A stretch of DNA of 64,000 nucleotides. It comes from CAWEWH01 sp963812775 (GTDB lineage: Bacteria; Pseudomonadota; Alphaproteobacteria; Rhizobiales; Beijerinckiaceae). This document shows positions 1-7,820 of this stretch, in pieces (position 1 is the first letter of the stretch; each line of letters starts with the position of its first letter). Location: positions 620,001-684,000 of the forward strand of contig CAWEWH010000007.1 in the NCBI GenBank assembly GCA_963812775.1, given 5' to 3'. The position numbers and the translations under genes are program-made. The notes below the pieces were generated by a model. The model made no database searches, was not told the DNA's origin, and saw only the letters and a program-made list of their open reading frames with translations.

Positions 1-508
1 TGTCGCGCTCCTGCCTGAGCCCGGCCTCCCCCAGGCTCCCGGGCTCCACCGGCGCCACATAGGTGTGGCACCCGCCAAAGGTGTTGCGCACCTCGTAGAC
101 GACCCCCGCAAGCTGCCCGTCGCGGCCATATGCGTAGTAGACCGACAGCGGGTTGAAGGCGTAGCCGAAGAGGCGCGGATAGCAGAGCAGCAGCACCCGC
201 CCGCCCGTAAGATCGATGCCGCATGGCGCAAGCAGCCGCTCGACATGGGCGCGCAGCGGCGAGCCGTCCCCCGGTCCGTGATCGTGCTCGTGGAAGCTCG
301 CCAGGTTGAAGCGGCCGACGCAGAAGAGGGCGCTCGCCCGGCCGGCCTCTGCGAGGCGGTCGAGGTCGATGAGGATGTTGAAGACGCGATAAACGAAGCG
401 ATGGCCGACCGGTTTCAGCCGCGCGTGCATCACTTCGCCGCGATAGAGCGAGACGGCTGCGGCCGGGGGTGGGAAGAGCCCGCCGTTACCGACGCCACCC
501 CGCGTCAT
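1..508 (-). CDS. DUF1365 family protein (partial, 3' end outside window)
   Basis: Reading leftward from an ATG at 508 the frame stays open to the window edge (169 codons). The product has the DUF1365 hallmarks: an early LYRGEVMHARLKPV block near residue 20, then YRVFNILIDLD, LLLCYPRLFGYAFNPLSVYY and an EVRNTFGG segment. DUF1365 genes usually sit directly beside an FAD amine-oxidase-like gene and a cyclopropane-synthase-like methyltransferase, and are implicated in unusual membrane fatty acids; the FAD gene is indeed upstream here (637-1938). The biochemical role is inferred from that association only. The start ATG lies at the edge of a palindromic repeat, so the ribosome-binding site (AAGG about 7 bases upstream) would be inside the repeat; a later start is possible. 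Confidence 0.85.
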   Translation of the reverse strand, partial: MTRGGVGNGGLFPPPAAAVSLYRGEVMHARLKPVGHRFVYRVFNILIDLDRLAEAGRASALFCVGRFNLASFHEHDHGPGDGSPLRAHVERLLAPCGIDLTGGRVLLLCYPRLFGYAFNPLSVYYAYGRDGQLAGVVYEVRNTFGGCHTYVAPVEPGSLGEAGLRQERD

Positions 509-590
509 GGCCGGCCTTGTGCCGGCCATCGACGCTTTTGTCTCATCGCTAGAGGCAGGCGTGGATGCCCGCGACAAGCGCGGGCATGAC
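504..590. repeat. REP/BIME-like double-hairpin element
   Basis: Two perfect hairpins with 9-bp stems and 5-base loops: ATGGCCGGC/GCCGGCCAT at 507-529 and ATGCCCGCG/CGCGGGCAT at 565-587. The element is bounded by GTCATG and CATGAC in inverted orientation. This GTCATG-led paired-palindrome layout is a common dispersed intergenic element of Bradyrhizobium-like genomes. It separates the FAD gene from DUF1365. A degenerate relative is at 10884-10960. Confidence 0.8.
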
Positions 591-636
591 GATCCGTCTT
601 CTGAGATCGCTCTCGCGATGCGTGGCAGGCGATGCA

Positions 637-1938
637 TCATTCCGCCGCCTCCAGAAGACGCCGCCCGGCGAGCCGCCACGGGATGGTGGCGCCCAGCGTC
701 TCGGCGACCGCGAGCCCGGAGCGCAGGCCGTCCTCGTGAAAGCCGTGACCGGTCCAAGCGCCGCAGAACCAGGTGCGGCGCACTCCCTGGATCGTGTCGA
801 GCTTCCCTTGCGCGGCGAGCGCGTCGCGGTCGTATTGGGGATGGTCGTAGGCAAGGCGCGCGAAGGTCAAGTCCTGGCGCGGCGAAAATGGCGGATTGAG
901 GCTGACGAACAGCGGACAGCGCGGATCGATGCCCTGCAGCGCGTTCATCCAGTAGGTGACGGCGACCGGCACGCGCCCGTCCTCGCCCTTGAGCACGTTC
1001 CACGACGACCAGGCGGCCCTGCGCTTGGGCATGAGGCGCGGGTCGCGGTGCAGGTAGACGTCATTGCCGGCGTAGCGGATCGGCGTCAGCACGGCACGCT
1101 CGCTTGGGCTCGCGTCGCCCAGCATGGCGAGCGCCTGGTCGGAATGCGCCGCGATGATGACCTGGTCGAAGCGACGCGCGCGGCCGCTCGCATCCTGCAC
1201 GTCGACGCCGAGGTCGTGGCGCAGGATGCGCGTCACGGCGCTCTCCATGCGAGCGCGGCCGGCAAAAGGGGCAGTGAGCGCTTCCACATAGCGCCGACTG
1301 CCGCCGCTCACGGTCCGCCATTGCGGCCGGTTCCAGCTCATCAGGTGATGGTTCTCGAAAAAGGTGATGAAACTCTCGGCCGGGAAGTCGAGCATTCCGG
1401 CAATCGGCATCGACCAGATGGCGGCGCCCATCGGGATCAGATAGTCGTCGCGCAGGCGCGGCGAGAACTTGCGCAACGCGAGGTAGTCGCCGAGCGTCAG
1501 GCCGGCGAGGACCCCGGCGCGGCGATCGATGGGAGCCATGCGATTGAAGCGCCCCATCTCGGCGAGCATCTTGAGAAAGGCCGGCGACACGAGGTTGGCG
1601 CGCTGCGCGAACAGGCCGCCGAGCATGCGCTCGGTGCGGCCCGACCACTCGAAGGCCCCGCCGCGCGCCGATACCGAAAAGCTCATGTCGGAGGCTTGCG
1701 TCGGAATGCCCAGATGCGCGAACAGCGCCGTGAGATTGGGATAGTTCAGCTCGTTGTAGACGATGAAGCCGGTGTCGACGGAAATCGGCGTGCCGTCATA
1801 GTCGACGTCGACCGTGGCGCTGTGTCCGCCGAGGCGCGCCTCGCGCTCGTAGAGCGTCACCTCGTGGCGCGTCGAGGTGGTCAGCGCCCAGGCGGCAGCA
1901 TTGCCCGCGATGCCGCTCCCGATGATTGCGATTCGCAT
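637..1938 (-). CDS. FAD-dependent oxidoreductase (amine-oxidase fold, lipid-modification type)
   Basis: 433 residues. The N-terminus has a Rossmann GSGIAGNAAAW dinucleotide motif (residues 7-12 give GxGxxG) and an acidic strand-end ExEARLGGHS typical of flavin amine-oxidase/phytoene-desaturase folds. Length and the conserved VDTGFIVYNELNYPNL and GSRRYVEAL segments match the FAD-dependent proteins that pair with DUF1365. In Rhodobacter, relatives of this pair are in a singlet-oxygen-induced operon linked to modified fatty acids; transfer of that role to this gene is inference. It starts at an ATG at 1938 with a weak GGGGGCG upstream and is divergent from the Nudix gene, so 1939-2137 should hold both promoters. 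DUF1365 follows 128 bp downstream across a palindromic repeat. Confidence 0.85.
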   Translation of the reverse strand: MRIAIIGSGIAGNAAAWALTTSTRHEVTLYEREARLGGHSATVDVDYDGTPISVDTGFIVYNELNYPNLTALFAHLGIPTQASDMSFSVSARGGAFEWSGRTERMLGGLFAQRANLVSPAFLKMLAEMGRFNRMAPIDRRAGVLAGLTLGDYLALRKFSPRLRDDYLIPMGAAIWSMPIAGMLDFPAESFITFFENHHLMSWNRPQWRTVSGGSRRYVEALTAPFAGRARMESAVTRILRHDLGVDVQDASGRARRFDQVIIAAHSDQALAMLGDASPSERAVLTPIRYAGNDVYLHRDPRLMPKRRAAWSSWNVLKGEDGRVPVAVTYWMNALQGIDPRCPLFVSLNPPFSPRQDLTFARLAYDHPQYDRDALAAQGKLDTIQGVRRTWFCGAWTGHGFHEDGLRSGLAVAETLGATIPWRLAGRRLLEAAE

Positions 1939-2137
1939 GAATTCGCCCCCAGCTTACCGCTACGCTACGGCCCTGATTGGGAAAAGGTTTCAGGCCGCGG
2001 CCTGGTTTGGGGCGAACGCGAGGAGGGGGGCGAAATCGCCCCCGCGATTGGGCCGGGCGGGGGCGGCAGGGATGCGTTATGTCGGCGAACCGCAGGTCGG
2101 GAAGCTGGGAAGCCGAGACGAGCAAGGAGAATGCAGG

Positions 2138-2599
2138 ATGGCGGCGACCAGCGCGGGACTGCTCCTCTATCGCCGAAAGCCGGCGGGGCCGGAGGTGCTG
2201 CTTGTGCATCCCGGCGGGCCCTTCTGGGCCAGGAAGGATCTCGGCGCCTGGTCAATCCCCAAAGGCCTCGTCGAGGCGGGCGAGCCGCCGCTTGAAGCCG
2301 CACGGCGCGAATTCGCCGAGGAGACCGGCTTTCGGCCCCAAGGTGAGTACCTCGACCTCGGCACCTTCAAGCAGTCAAGCGCCAAGACGGTCGTCGTCTT
2401 TGCCCTGGAGTCCGACTTCGACGTTGCGACGCTGAAAAGCAACGCCTTCACGATGGATTGGCCGCCGCGATCGGGGAAGCTCGCATCGTTCCCGGAGGTC
2501 GACCGCGCCGCGTGGTTCAATTTGCCCGAAGCACGCCGGCGCATCCTCAAGGGCCAGGTCGCCGTTCTCGAGACCCTCGAGCGGAAGATCGGCGCGTGA
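2138..2599 (+). CDS. Nudix hydrolase
   Basis: 153 residues. A complete Nudix box (G-x5-E-x7-REFAEETGF) lies at residues 43-65, preceded by the WSIPKGLVEAGE signature. The protein is the single-domain, 150-residue type that hydrolyses nucleoside-diphosphate-linked compounds; the substrate cannot be told from sequence. Start 2138 was chosen because AAGGAGA sits 7 bases upstream, although the frame is open further 5'. It is divergent from the FAD oxidoreductase and convergent with the alpha/beta hydrolase, whose stop is 10 bp away. Confidence 0.9.
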   Translation: MAATSAGLLLYRRKPAGPEVLLVHPGGPFWARKDLGAWSIPKGLVEAGEPPLEAARREFAEETGFRPQGEYLDLGTFKQSSAKTVVVFALESDFDVATLKSNAFTMDWPPRSGKLASFPEVDRAAWFNLPEARRRILKGQVAVLETLERKIGA

Positions 2600-2608
2600 C
2601 TGCGCCGC

Positions 2609-3622
2609 TCATCGCCCAGGCAGCGCGCCTGTGGTCGTGGCGTCGTCGCGCCCGTAGCGCTCGATCAGGCCGGCAATCGCATCCGGCTGCTCGTCAGGCA
2701 GATAGTGCGCGCCGTTGGCGACGACCTCCGTCGTCACCTTGGCGGCGCCGTGCGCCCGCATGGCGGCGGCGATCCGCTCGAGCAGGGGCGCGAAGGAGCT
2801 CTCGCCGGCTACCATCACGAAGGGCACGTCGATGGGGGAGGTTTGCGAGGCGTTGAATTTTTCGTTCGCCGGAATGGCGCGGTAGAAGCCGAGCCCGGCG
2901 CGAAGTTGCTCGGCGCTTGCATACGCCTTTGCGTACTGGGTCACGTCGGCGTCCCTGATGGCGCTTGGGTTGCGCGTGCCAAGCTTGAAAAACGCCTCGC
3001 GGAAATACGCGGCTTCCCGGCCGGAGATGAGGATTTCCGGCACGCGCGGCGTCTGCAGGAAGGCGAGGTGCCACAGCTTCGGGTTGACCTTCACCTCATC
3101 CCATGGGTCGAGGCCGAAAAGCGGCACGTCAATGATCATCACGCCGCGCGTCGCCTGCGGATAGAGCCGCGCCATCGCGTAGGCGACATTGCCGCCGATG
3201 TCGTGGCCGACGATGTAGGCATTGTCGAGCTTCAGCGCCTGCATCAGCCCGTGCACATCCTTGGCCATGGTGGCGACGTCGAAGCCGTCGGACGCCGCGG
3301 CGGAGCTGCCGACACTCCTCAGGTCGACGGCCACCACCGTGAACGACTTCGCGAGCTGCGGCATGATTTTGTGGAACTCGTACCAGCTCTGCGGAAAGCC
3401 GTGCAGCAAGACGATCGTTGGGCCGCTGCCGCCGCGCACGTAGTGGAGGCTCGTGCCATTGGTCTCGACGTTGGCGGAATTGAAGCCCCTCCCCACGTCG
3501 GCAACGGCGGGATCGACCTGGAGCTCCGCCCGCACCTCGGTCGGTAGCGCGGCTGGCAACGCCGCGCACGCGACCGTGAGGCTGAGACAAAGCGCTCTTA
3601 GCGTAGCGGCCCGCGCGCTCAT
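2609..3622 (-). CDS. secreted alpha/beta hydrolase, epoxide-hydrolase-like
   Basis: 337 residues. A signal peptide (about residues 1-32, ending VRA) is followed by an alpha/beta-hydrolase domain: oxyanion-hole HGFPQSW near residue 74, nucleophile elbow GHDIGG with Asp141 in the nucleophile position, and a C-terminal GAHYLPDEQPD carrying the catalytic His. Asp rather than Ser as nucleophile points to epoxide hydrolase or dehalogenase chemistry. Start 3622 has AGGGAGG upstream and overlaps the DUF899 stop as ATGA, so the two are translationally coupled and probably co-regulated. Confidence 0.85.
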   Translation of the reverse strand: MSARAATLRALCLSLTVACAALPAALPTEVRAELQVDPAVADVGRGFNSANVETNGTSLHYVRGGSGPTIVLLHGFPQSWYEFHKIMPQLAKSFTVVAVDLRSVGSSAAASDGFDVATMAKDVHGLMQALKLDNAYIVGHDIGGNVAYAMARLYPQATRGVMIIDVPLFGLDPWDEVKVNPKLWHLAFLQTPRVPEILISGREAAYFREAFFKLGTRNPSAIRDADVTQYAKAYASAEQLRAGLGFYRAIPANEKFNASQTSPIDVPFVMVAGESSFAPLLERIAAAMRAHGAAKVTTEVVANGAHYLPDEQPDAIAGLIERYGRDDATTTGALPGR

Positions 3623-4341
3623 CGCGACCTCCCTTCGTATTCGAGCTGCGGACTCCAATCCGTGCCGCGCCCTTCCGGCGTGTAGTCGAAGAAGTTCCAC
3701 AATTGGTCGATGGGTCCGTTGTGGCGAAAATCCTGGCCGGGATCGGGCGGCGTGAACAGCATCTCGGTGGCGTAGAAGTGCCGGATGACGCCGTCGCGGC
3801 GGGTGAACACATTCAGCGCCGGCCATTCGCCGCCCTCTTCGTCCTCAGCGTGATAATCGCGGTTGAAGCTCGTGCCGAACGAGGAGGCGAACCTCAGGTA
3901 TCGCCAGCCGCGCTCCTTGGCGGCGGCGAGGATCCGTTCGATTGGCGACTTGGCGATGACCACGAAGCTGACCCGCTGCGAGACGTGTTTTGAGGAGCCG
4001 TCGAGGCCGTCGAGCAATGCGGAGCAGGAAGGGCAGGGGCGCTCGCGCTGCGGTCCGAACATCATGCTGTAGGTGACGAGCGTGTCCTTGTCGCCAAAGA
4101 GGCCGGAGAACTTGACCGGCCTGCCGTCGCCTTCGTGGAAGCGATAATCCTCCTTGATCTTGCCGCCCGCAGGCAGTTTGCGCCGCTCTGCGGCAACCGC
4201 CTCGGCGTGCCGCCGCAGCTCGATCTCGTGGGCGAGCAGCGCGTCGCGCGCCCCCCGATATGCATCGATCTCGTTGGGGAAGCGCACGTTGTGCAGCGAG
4301 GCCGGGCGCGTGGACGATGCGGCCTTTCTGAGCTGTTGCAT
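3619..4341 (-). CDS. DUF899 family thioredoxin-like protein
   Basis: 240 residues. DUF899 features are plain: HNVRFPNEIDAYR near the N-terminus, KEDYRFHEGD, LVTYSMMFGPQRERPCPSCSAL (a CPSC pair in thioredoxin-active-site position), ASSFGTSFNRDYH, and the closing RHNGPIDQLWNFFDYTPEGRG. The family is thioredoxin-fold, and its substrate is unknown. Start 4341 was chosen for the GGAG about 7 bases upstream and the family's usual length. The gene is first of a two-gene leftward unit with the epoxide-hydrolase-like gene (ATGA overlap). Confidence 0.88.
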   Translation of the reverse strand: MQQLRKAASSTRPASLHNVRFPNEIDAYRGARDALLAHEIELRRHAEAVAAERRKLPAGGKIKEDYRFHEGDGRPVKFSGLFGDKDTLVTYSMMFGPQRERPCPSCSALLDGLDGSSKHVSQRVSFVVIAKSPIERILAAAKERGWRYLRFASSFGTSFNRDYHAEDEEGGEWPALNVFTRRDGVIRHFYATEMLFTPPDPGQDFRHNGPIDQLWNFFDYTPEGRGTDWSPQLEYEGRSR

Positions 4342-4498
4342 GGCGAGCTCCGTTTCTGAAGGGCAACTGCGCCGGTCGTCCGCGGCAGGCGGTCGGCCAA
4401 AGCCGCTTGGAGGGGGAACGCCGTTGCCATGGGCCCGTTCCGGGCGCGGCTTCGTGGCGCGAAAGACACATTCGGCCCAAATGCAACACACCGGTTAG

Positions 4499-4672
4499 GT
4501 CGGTGCCCGCGCGAGCCGCCTGGGGGAGCGGTGGCGCGACGCGGCCGACCGCAAGCCCGCAGAGCTCGATCAGCGGATTGTCGAGCTTGAGGCGAAGAAG
4601 CGCGTGCTGCAGCAATTGGTGAGATGCCAGTGCCCTAGTCTCGTCCACTACGCGCGCACGACGCCGGCGTAG
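4499..4672 (+). pseudogene. MerR-family regulator, C-terminal remnant
   Basis: A 58-codon open stretch, with a stop codon directly before it, reads ...LGERWRDAADRKPAELDQR..., a leucine-heptad helix, then LVRCQCPSLVHYAR. This matches the dimerisation helix and Cys-containing tail of metal-type MerR regulators. The DNA-binding half is absent. It is best read as the leftover of a deleted regulator at the left edge of a low-density region. Confidence 0.5.
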
Positions 4673-4727
4673 CGGGCGGGCGCCGTCGTCCGGTCCGAGA
4701 GGCAGGATCGCAAAGCCGGTCAGCAGA

Positions 4728-4922
4728 CTAGCGCTGCGCGAAGCCCGACTTCTGGAAACGCGCTTCCTCCTGCACGCGCGCGTTGATGCGCTGCGTGAGG
4801 TTCACGGCCTGGATGACCACCTGCGAGGAAATCTCCGTCCACGCCGCCTGCGTGTAGGCGCCGTTGTTGCGGATGGCATCGGTCGAGACTGCGACGAGCA
4901 GCATGAACATGAGCATGCGCAT
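4728..4922 (-). CDS. small exported hypothetical protein
   Basis: 64 residues. A hydrophobic N-terminus (MRMLMFMLLVAVS) is followed by a polar helical segment (WTEISSQVVIQAVNLTQRIN). No known family is recognised. Start 4922 was taken over the upstream in-frame ATG because AAGG lies about 6 bases before it and the signal-like segment begins at once. It stands alone between a MerR remnant and a rightward secreted protein. Confidence 0.5.
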   Translation of the reverse strand: MRMLMFMLLVAVSTDAIRNNGAYTQAAWTEISSQVVIQAVNLTQRINARVQEEARFQKSGFAQR

Positions 4923-5262
4923 GGGGCACCTTTTTTGCGGCATGACGGCAACGGTGGCCGTCGGGGTGGAGCAACTTGAGGCGGTCTTACGTTGATTTTT
5001 CGGGGCTTGCGGTGCGCTCCGGCACCCGTGCGGCCGCCTTGCGCAAGGGCTCTCAACATGCTTGACGGCTTCACCGACTGCGAGATCGACACCGGCGAAA
5101 CCACATCGTCCTACGCCATGCGGGGTGTGGCCCGCCGCTGCGGCCGCCAGGAATCAACGCGCTGCCGCCCGTCCGCTTCGCCGACCCGACCGTTTGATTG
5201 GCCACGGCAAATCTGATGGAATGCGGGTGACTTTTGGCCATGAGAGTGCGCGGGACGGGTCG

Positions 5263-5820
5263 ATGCGTGCGCGTTGCTTGTCTACCGTCGTCCTGTTCGG
5301 GTTCCTGGCTCCGCTTTCCTCAACTGCGGCCATGGCCCAGAACGCCCCAATGCAACTCCACGGAAAATCGATCATCGCCACGTGGACCGAGAATTGCATG
5401 CAGCGCCCAGCCGGCAAGGGCGAATTTCGGCCGCTGAACATCCCAAACGGCCTTAGCATCTACGTATCAACTGCTGGGCGCACTTTCGTCCGTCGCAGCG
5501 CGAGCGGTCGAGGTGGCCAGGGAACGGCCTTGCGCGACAGCTTTGGCTCCGGCGCGAGCGCGGGCGGCGCACACGCCACGCAGTTTCGCGGCCGCACGTT
5601 GAACGTGACGGCCTCGTTCGTCGCCGGTGCCGCGCGCATGATCGCAATCCAGTTCGACGAGCGCTTTTCGGGCTGCACCGCGGCCGTCGTCATCGGGCGC
5701 CAAGCTGGCGGGGGCATCATCCGCATGAAGTCCTACGCGGGCGATGACCTCGAGATCCAGTCCGCCTCGGCGGGTGCCGCAACATGCGCCATCAGAGACG
5801 GCAACGTGCTCGCCGATTGA
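5263..5820 (+). CDS. secreted protein, paralogue of the protein at 39099-39638
   Basis: 185 residues. A clear signal peptide (MRARCLSTVVLFGFLAPLSS... ending AMAQ) precedes a domain with GKSIIATW, YVSTAGRTFVRR, a central TQFRGRTLNVTASF block and a C-terminal CAIRDGNVLAD. The same blocks occur in the same order in the leftward gene at 39.1 kb (GKSVMTTW, YISTAGRLFARG, TQIRFDGRRLVGTI, CTVKDGNVIAGL). Two conserved cysteines suggest a periplasmic disulphide. Function is unknown. Start 5263 fits the signal peptide; an upstream in-frame ATG at 5221 has a poorer context. Confidence 0.75.
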   Translation: MRARCLSTVVLFGFLAPLSSTAAMAQNAPMQLHGKSIIATWTENCMQRPAGKGEFRPLNIPNGLSIYVSTAGRTFVRRSASGRGGQGTALRDSFGSGASAGGAHATQFRGRTLNVTASFVAGAARMIAIQFDERFSGCTAAVVIGRQAGGGIIRMKSYAGDDLEIQSASAGAATCAIRDGNVLAD

Positions 5821-6088
5821 TGCCGCGGCGGGGCATTGGCATCGCCAAGGCCGTTGCATGGCACCCGAACGAGATGTTGCCGGCCGTTCCGTGCTGCCCC
5901 CTTGCTAGCGGCACGATCTCTCGCGCGAGTTTTGCTTTTGTTGCCCGAGGTCGGGACCGATCCTTGACGGAACTGGCGCCGTCTGAGTGATGCGCGAAGG
6001 GTGCTGTTCTAACTGCGAAGAACGCCGTCCGAATTTTCGAGCGGGTTTTCCTGGATTTCGCAGTAGCCGAACCGTCACCGGTCCGCCG

Positions 6089-6298
6089 TCATTTACGGGG
6101 CGCTAAGTCGGGGTACAGCTTCCCGATTTCGATCATCATCATTGCCGCGACTGCCATAGCCTCACCAAGCGGCTGTCTGAACTCCTTTTGAAGGCCTTCG
6201 ACGTGGATGTGGCTCTGGATTAGCTCGTGCAACCGGTTGAAGCTGTCGCCTATTAGCGCCAGTTCACTCGCGAAATGTTCTGCCAGCGCGCGTTCCAT
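6089..6298 (-). CDS. small hypothetical protein
   Basis: 69 residues, acidic and helical (MERALAEHFASELALIGDSF...), with a Met-rich AVAAMMMIEIGKLYPDLAPRK end. There is no signal peptide and no family I can name. It lies in the lower-GC patch left of tRNA-Asn. The ATG at 6298 is preceded by an AGAG motif. The 268 bases between this gene and the secreted protein ending at 5820 show nothing I can assign. Confidence 0.5.
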   Translation of the reverse strand: MERALAEHFASELALIGDSFNRLHELIQSHIHVEGLQKEFRQPLGEAMAVAAMMMIEIGKLYPDLAPRK

Positions 6299-6379
6299 TC
6301 TAAATCTCTATGGTTGCGCCGATCGCATATAAACCACCAGCGGACTTCCCGGTTCGAGCGCTTGCAGTCCGGGGGTGTC

Positions 6380-6631
6380 CTACATGCAGGACGCGCATGG
6401 CTGAACGACAACGCAACTCGTTCTCGTCTTGAAGGCGATGCTTCGGGCGAACTTCAGGTCATCCGGATCGTCGGCAGCGGGAACCTGCTGAACCCGGCCA
6501 TAGGGCCGGCACAGCCGGGGGATGCACAATTGCGGGCGGCCGCCGGATAGCGCCGGCTTGGCTCTCAACAGGAAGATGCTCCAAGCGATCGGCTCGCCCT
6601 TGGCGGGCGCCTTGCGCGATATCTTCAGCAA
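6380..6631 (-). CDS. hypothetical small protein, possibly damaged
   Basis: 83 codons starting MLKISRKAPAKGEPIAWSIFLLRAKPA. That N-terminus resembles the short alphaproteobacterial proteins that go on with a beta strand plus a DExxAIxxAIxEF helix. The continuation here (proline- and cysteine-rich) does not fit, so the original gene may be broken by an indel after residue 27. The existence of a translated product is uncertain. Confidence 0.35.
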   Translation of the reverse strand: MLKISRKAPAKGEPIAWSIFLLRAKPALSGGRPQLCIPRLCRPYGRVQQVPAADDPDDLKFARSIAFKTRTSCVVVQPCASCM

Positions 6632-6691
6632 TGCGCCTTCAATCGATCTCGAATTGGCTTAACACAGCAGCGCGCAACCCAATGAGAGGCG

Positions 6692-6783
6692 CTCCACCGC
6701 CGCCGCTGGCTTATCGTCCAACGCTGCCAGCGGATGTGGTGGACCAGGCCCCTTCCGCCGCGAAAACCGGGAGGGGCCTTTTG
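6692..6783 (+). ncRNA. candidate structured small RNA with intrinsic terminator
   Basis: Nested pairings are visible: TCCACC at 6692-6697 pairs with GGTGGA at 6738-6743 around an inner CGCTGGC (6704-6710) / GCCAGCG (6726-6732) hairpin. A terminator follows at once: AGGCCCCTTCC (6746-6756) pairs with GGGAGGGGCCT (6769-6779) and runs into TTTT. No good reading frame covers it. This looks like the 3' portion of a rightward small RNA; the 5' end and promoter were not located. Confidence 0.4.
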
Positions 6784-6900
6784 CGTTGCGACCACGCGCT
6801 CCCAATGTCATTTGATAATGCGAGGAACGCAGATCGATTTAAAGCTGTCGGGGACGCCGGTCTTAGCCCGCACGCAACCACCGGCGTGGATCAAGAGGAG

Positions 6901-6937
6901 GCCCCTCCGCTCGTCACCCAACAGCGGAGGGGCTTTT
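6901..6937 (+). terminator. rho-independent terminator
   Basis: A perfect 11-bp stem, GCCCCTCCGCT (6901-6911) with AGCGGAGGGGC (6923-6933), an 11-base loop and TTTT directly after. Orientation is rightward. It comes 120 bases after the terminator at 6746-6782, so there are two rightward terminators in tandem with no rightward gene between. Its T-run touches the stop codon of the leftward gene at 6937. Confidence 0.7.
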
Positions 6938-7177
6938 CATTCGCCCTTGGCCTGGCGGTACTTCTCTGCCTCGATGAACACCGGCAGCTTGGCGACGTTG
7001 GCAGCGATGCGCCGAGCCTCGTCTCGGGGTCAGCCGGTTCATGACAGCGCGGCGGCTCTCGTTGTCAGGATCGGGCTCGAAGTAGACATAGGCAAGCGCC
7101 TGCCCGCTGTTGTCCTTGATGACAAAGCTCTCGTCATTCTCATCAACGGACCAGGGCGGCGGAAAGCGGCGGGGCAT
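6937..7177 (-). pseudogene. RRFPPPW-family small protein, frameshifted
   Basis: The N-terminus MPRRFPPPWSVDENDESFVIKD... with GQALAYVYFE, and the C-terminus DEARRIAANVAKLPVFIEAEK, belong to one small alphaproteobacterial family of about 80 residues. They lie in different frames here. The join is at a run of four C in CTGACCCCGAGAC; three C would give LTRDEARR as in the family. A single inserted base therefore breaks the gene, or the base is a sequencing error. Function of the family is unknown. A second, truncated member is at 7496-7624. Confidence 0.65.
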
Positions 7178-7210
7178 CAGGAAGACAGCAGGCGCAGGAG
7201 TACGCAAGGA

Positions 7211-7402
7211 TCAGAACCATCCGACTACCGTGGAAACCAATAGCCCGATGCCAAGTCCAATCCCCATGACGAAGAGGATTGGAAAGTAGATGTCCACTGT
7301 CGGGTTCCGCAAGTAGGCGACTTGGACGCCGTTTGTAGGCAGGGAGTACCAAAGCCCGGCCCAGGTGGCTGCTAAGACCACAATTCCAAAAACTCCAAAC
7401 AT
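7211..7402 (-). CDS. small membrane protein, two transmembrane segments
   Basis: 63 residues. Two hydrophobic helices can be seen (FGVFGIVVLAATWAGLWY and FPILFVMGIGLGIGLLVSTVV) separated by a short polar loop. AGAGAGG lies about 5 bases before the ATG at 7402. There is no family I recognise. It belongs to the run of orphan small genes between 6.0 and 8.1 kb. Confidence 0.55.
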   Translation of the reverse strand: MFGVFGIVVLAATWAGLWYSLPTNGVQVAYLRNPTVDIYFPILFVMGIGLGIGLLVSTVVGWF

Positions 7403-7495
7403 GTCGCCTCTCTATCTAGTTGCCGGATGGTGACTGAGGAAATCGGCGTGGCCGAGACTACGCTAACATACGCACGGCCCCCCGTGGGCGTCTCC

Positions 7496-7624
7496 CTAGC
7501 CATCGAAGCCTTTTCTTTTCGACGGGTGGGGTTTGATGTGTCGCACGTGCGGCTCCTCGACACTCCAAGGTGGTGGGAAGCGTCGGGGCTTGTATGGCGG
7601 TTCACTCTGCGCGCGGGCGAACAA
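7496..7624 (-). pseudogene. RRFPPPW-family fragment
   Basis: A 43-codon frame opening at a TTG reads ...PPYKPRRFPPPWSVEEPHVRH..., then ends at a TAG. The first part is the same conserved start as in the gene at 6937-7177. The DNGQALAYVY strand and the EARRIAxNIAKLP helix of the family are missing. It is probably a truncated duplicate. Confidence 0.4.
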
Positions 7625-7790
7625 CTATGACCCATAGGCACACAACTATAGTGAAGATCAGTGTGATGTAGCCGACCATAGAGAGCGTTGCGGGATCGTG
7701 GCATCTAAGCTGACCCTGCAAGACCGCAGCGGAGACATCGCAAAGCCCCTGACCCAGCCACTCGGCGAGATCGTCAATAAGCGAAGGCAT
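7602..7790 (-). CDS. small protein with C-terminal membrane helix
   Basis: 62 residues. The polar N-terminal half carries two cysteines (SLIDDLAEWLGQGLCDVSA...), and one transmembrane helix near the end (MVGYITLIFTIVVCLWVIVV) is followed by RPRAE. No clear ribosome-binding site is seen before the ATG at 7790, so the start or the gene itself is doubtful. It overlaps the RRFPPPW fragment in another frame. Confidence 0.35.
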   Translation of the reverse strand: MPSLIDDLAEWLGQGLCDVSAAVLQGQLRCHDPATLSMVGYITLIFTIVVCLWVIVVRPRAE

Positions 7791-7820
7791 TTGGCACTAG
7801 TGGCACTATTGGCTGGCCCC

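Noticed and set aside
565..2295. 576-codon open frame on the plus strand
   Set aside because: Opposite strand of the FAD oxidoreductase, whose dinucleotide motif and family match are clear.
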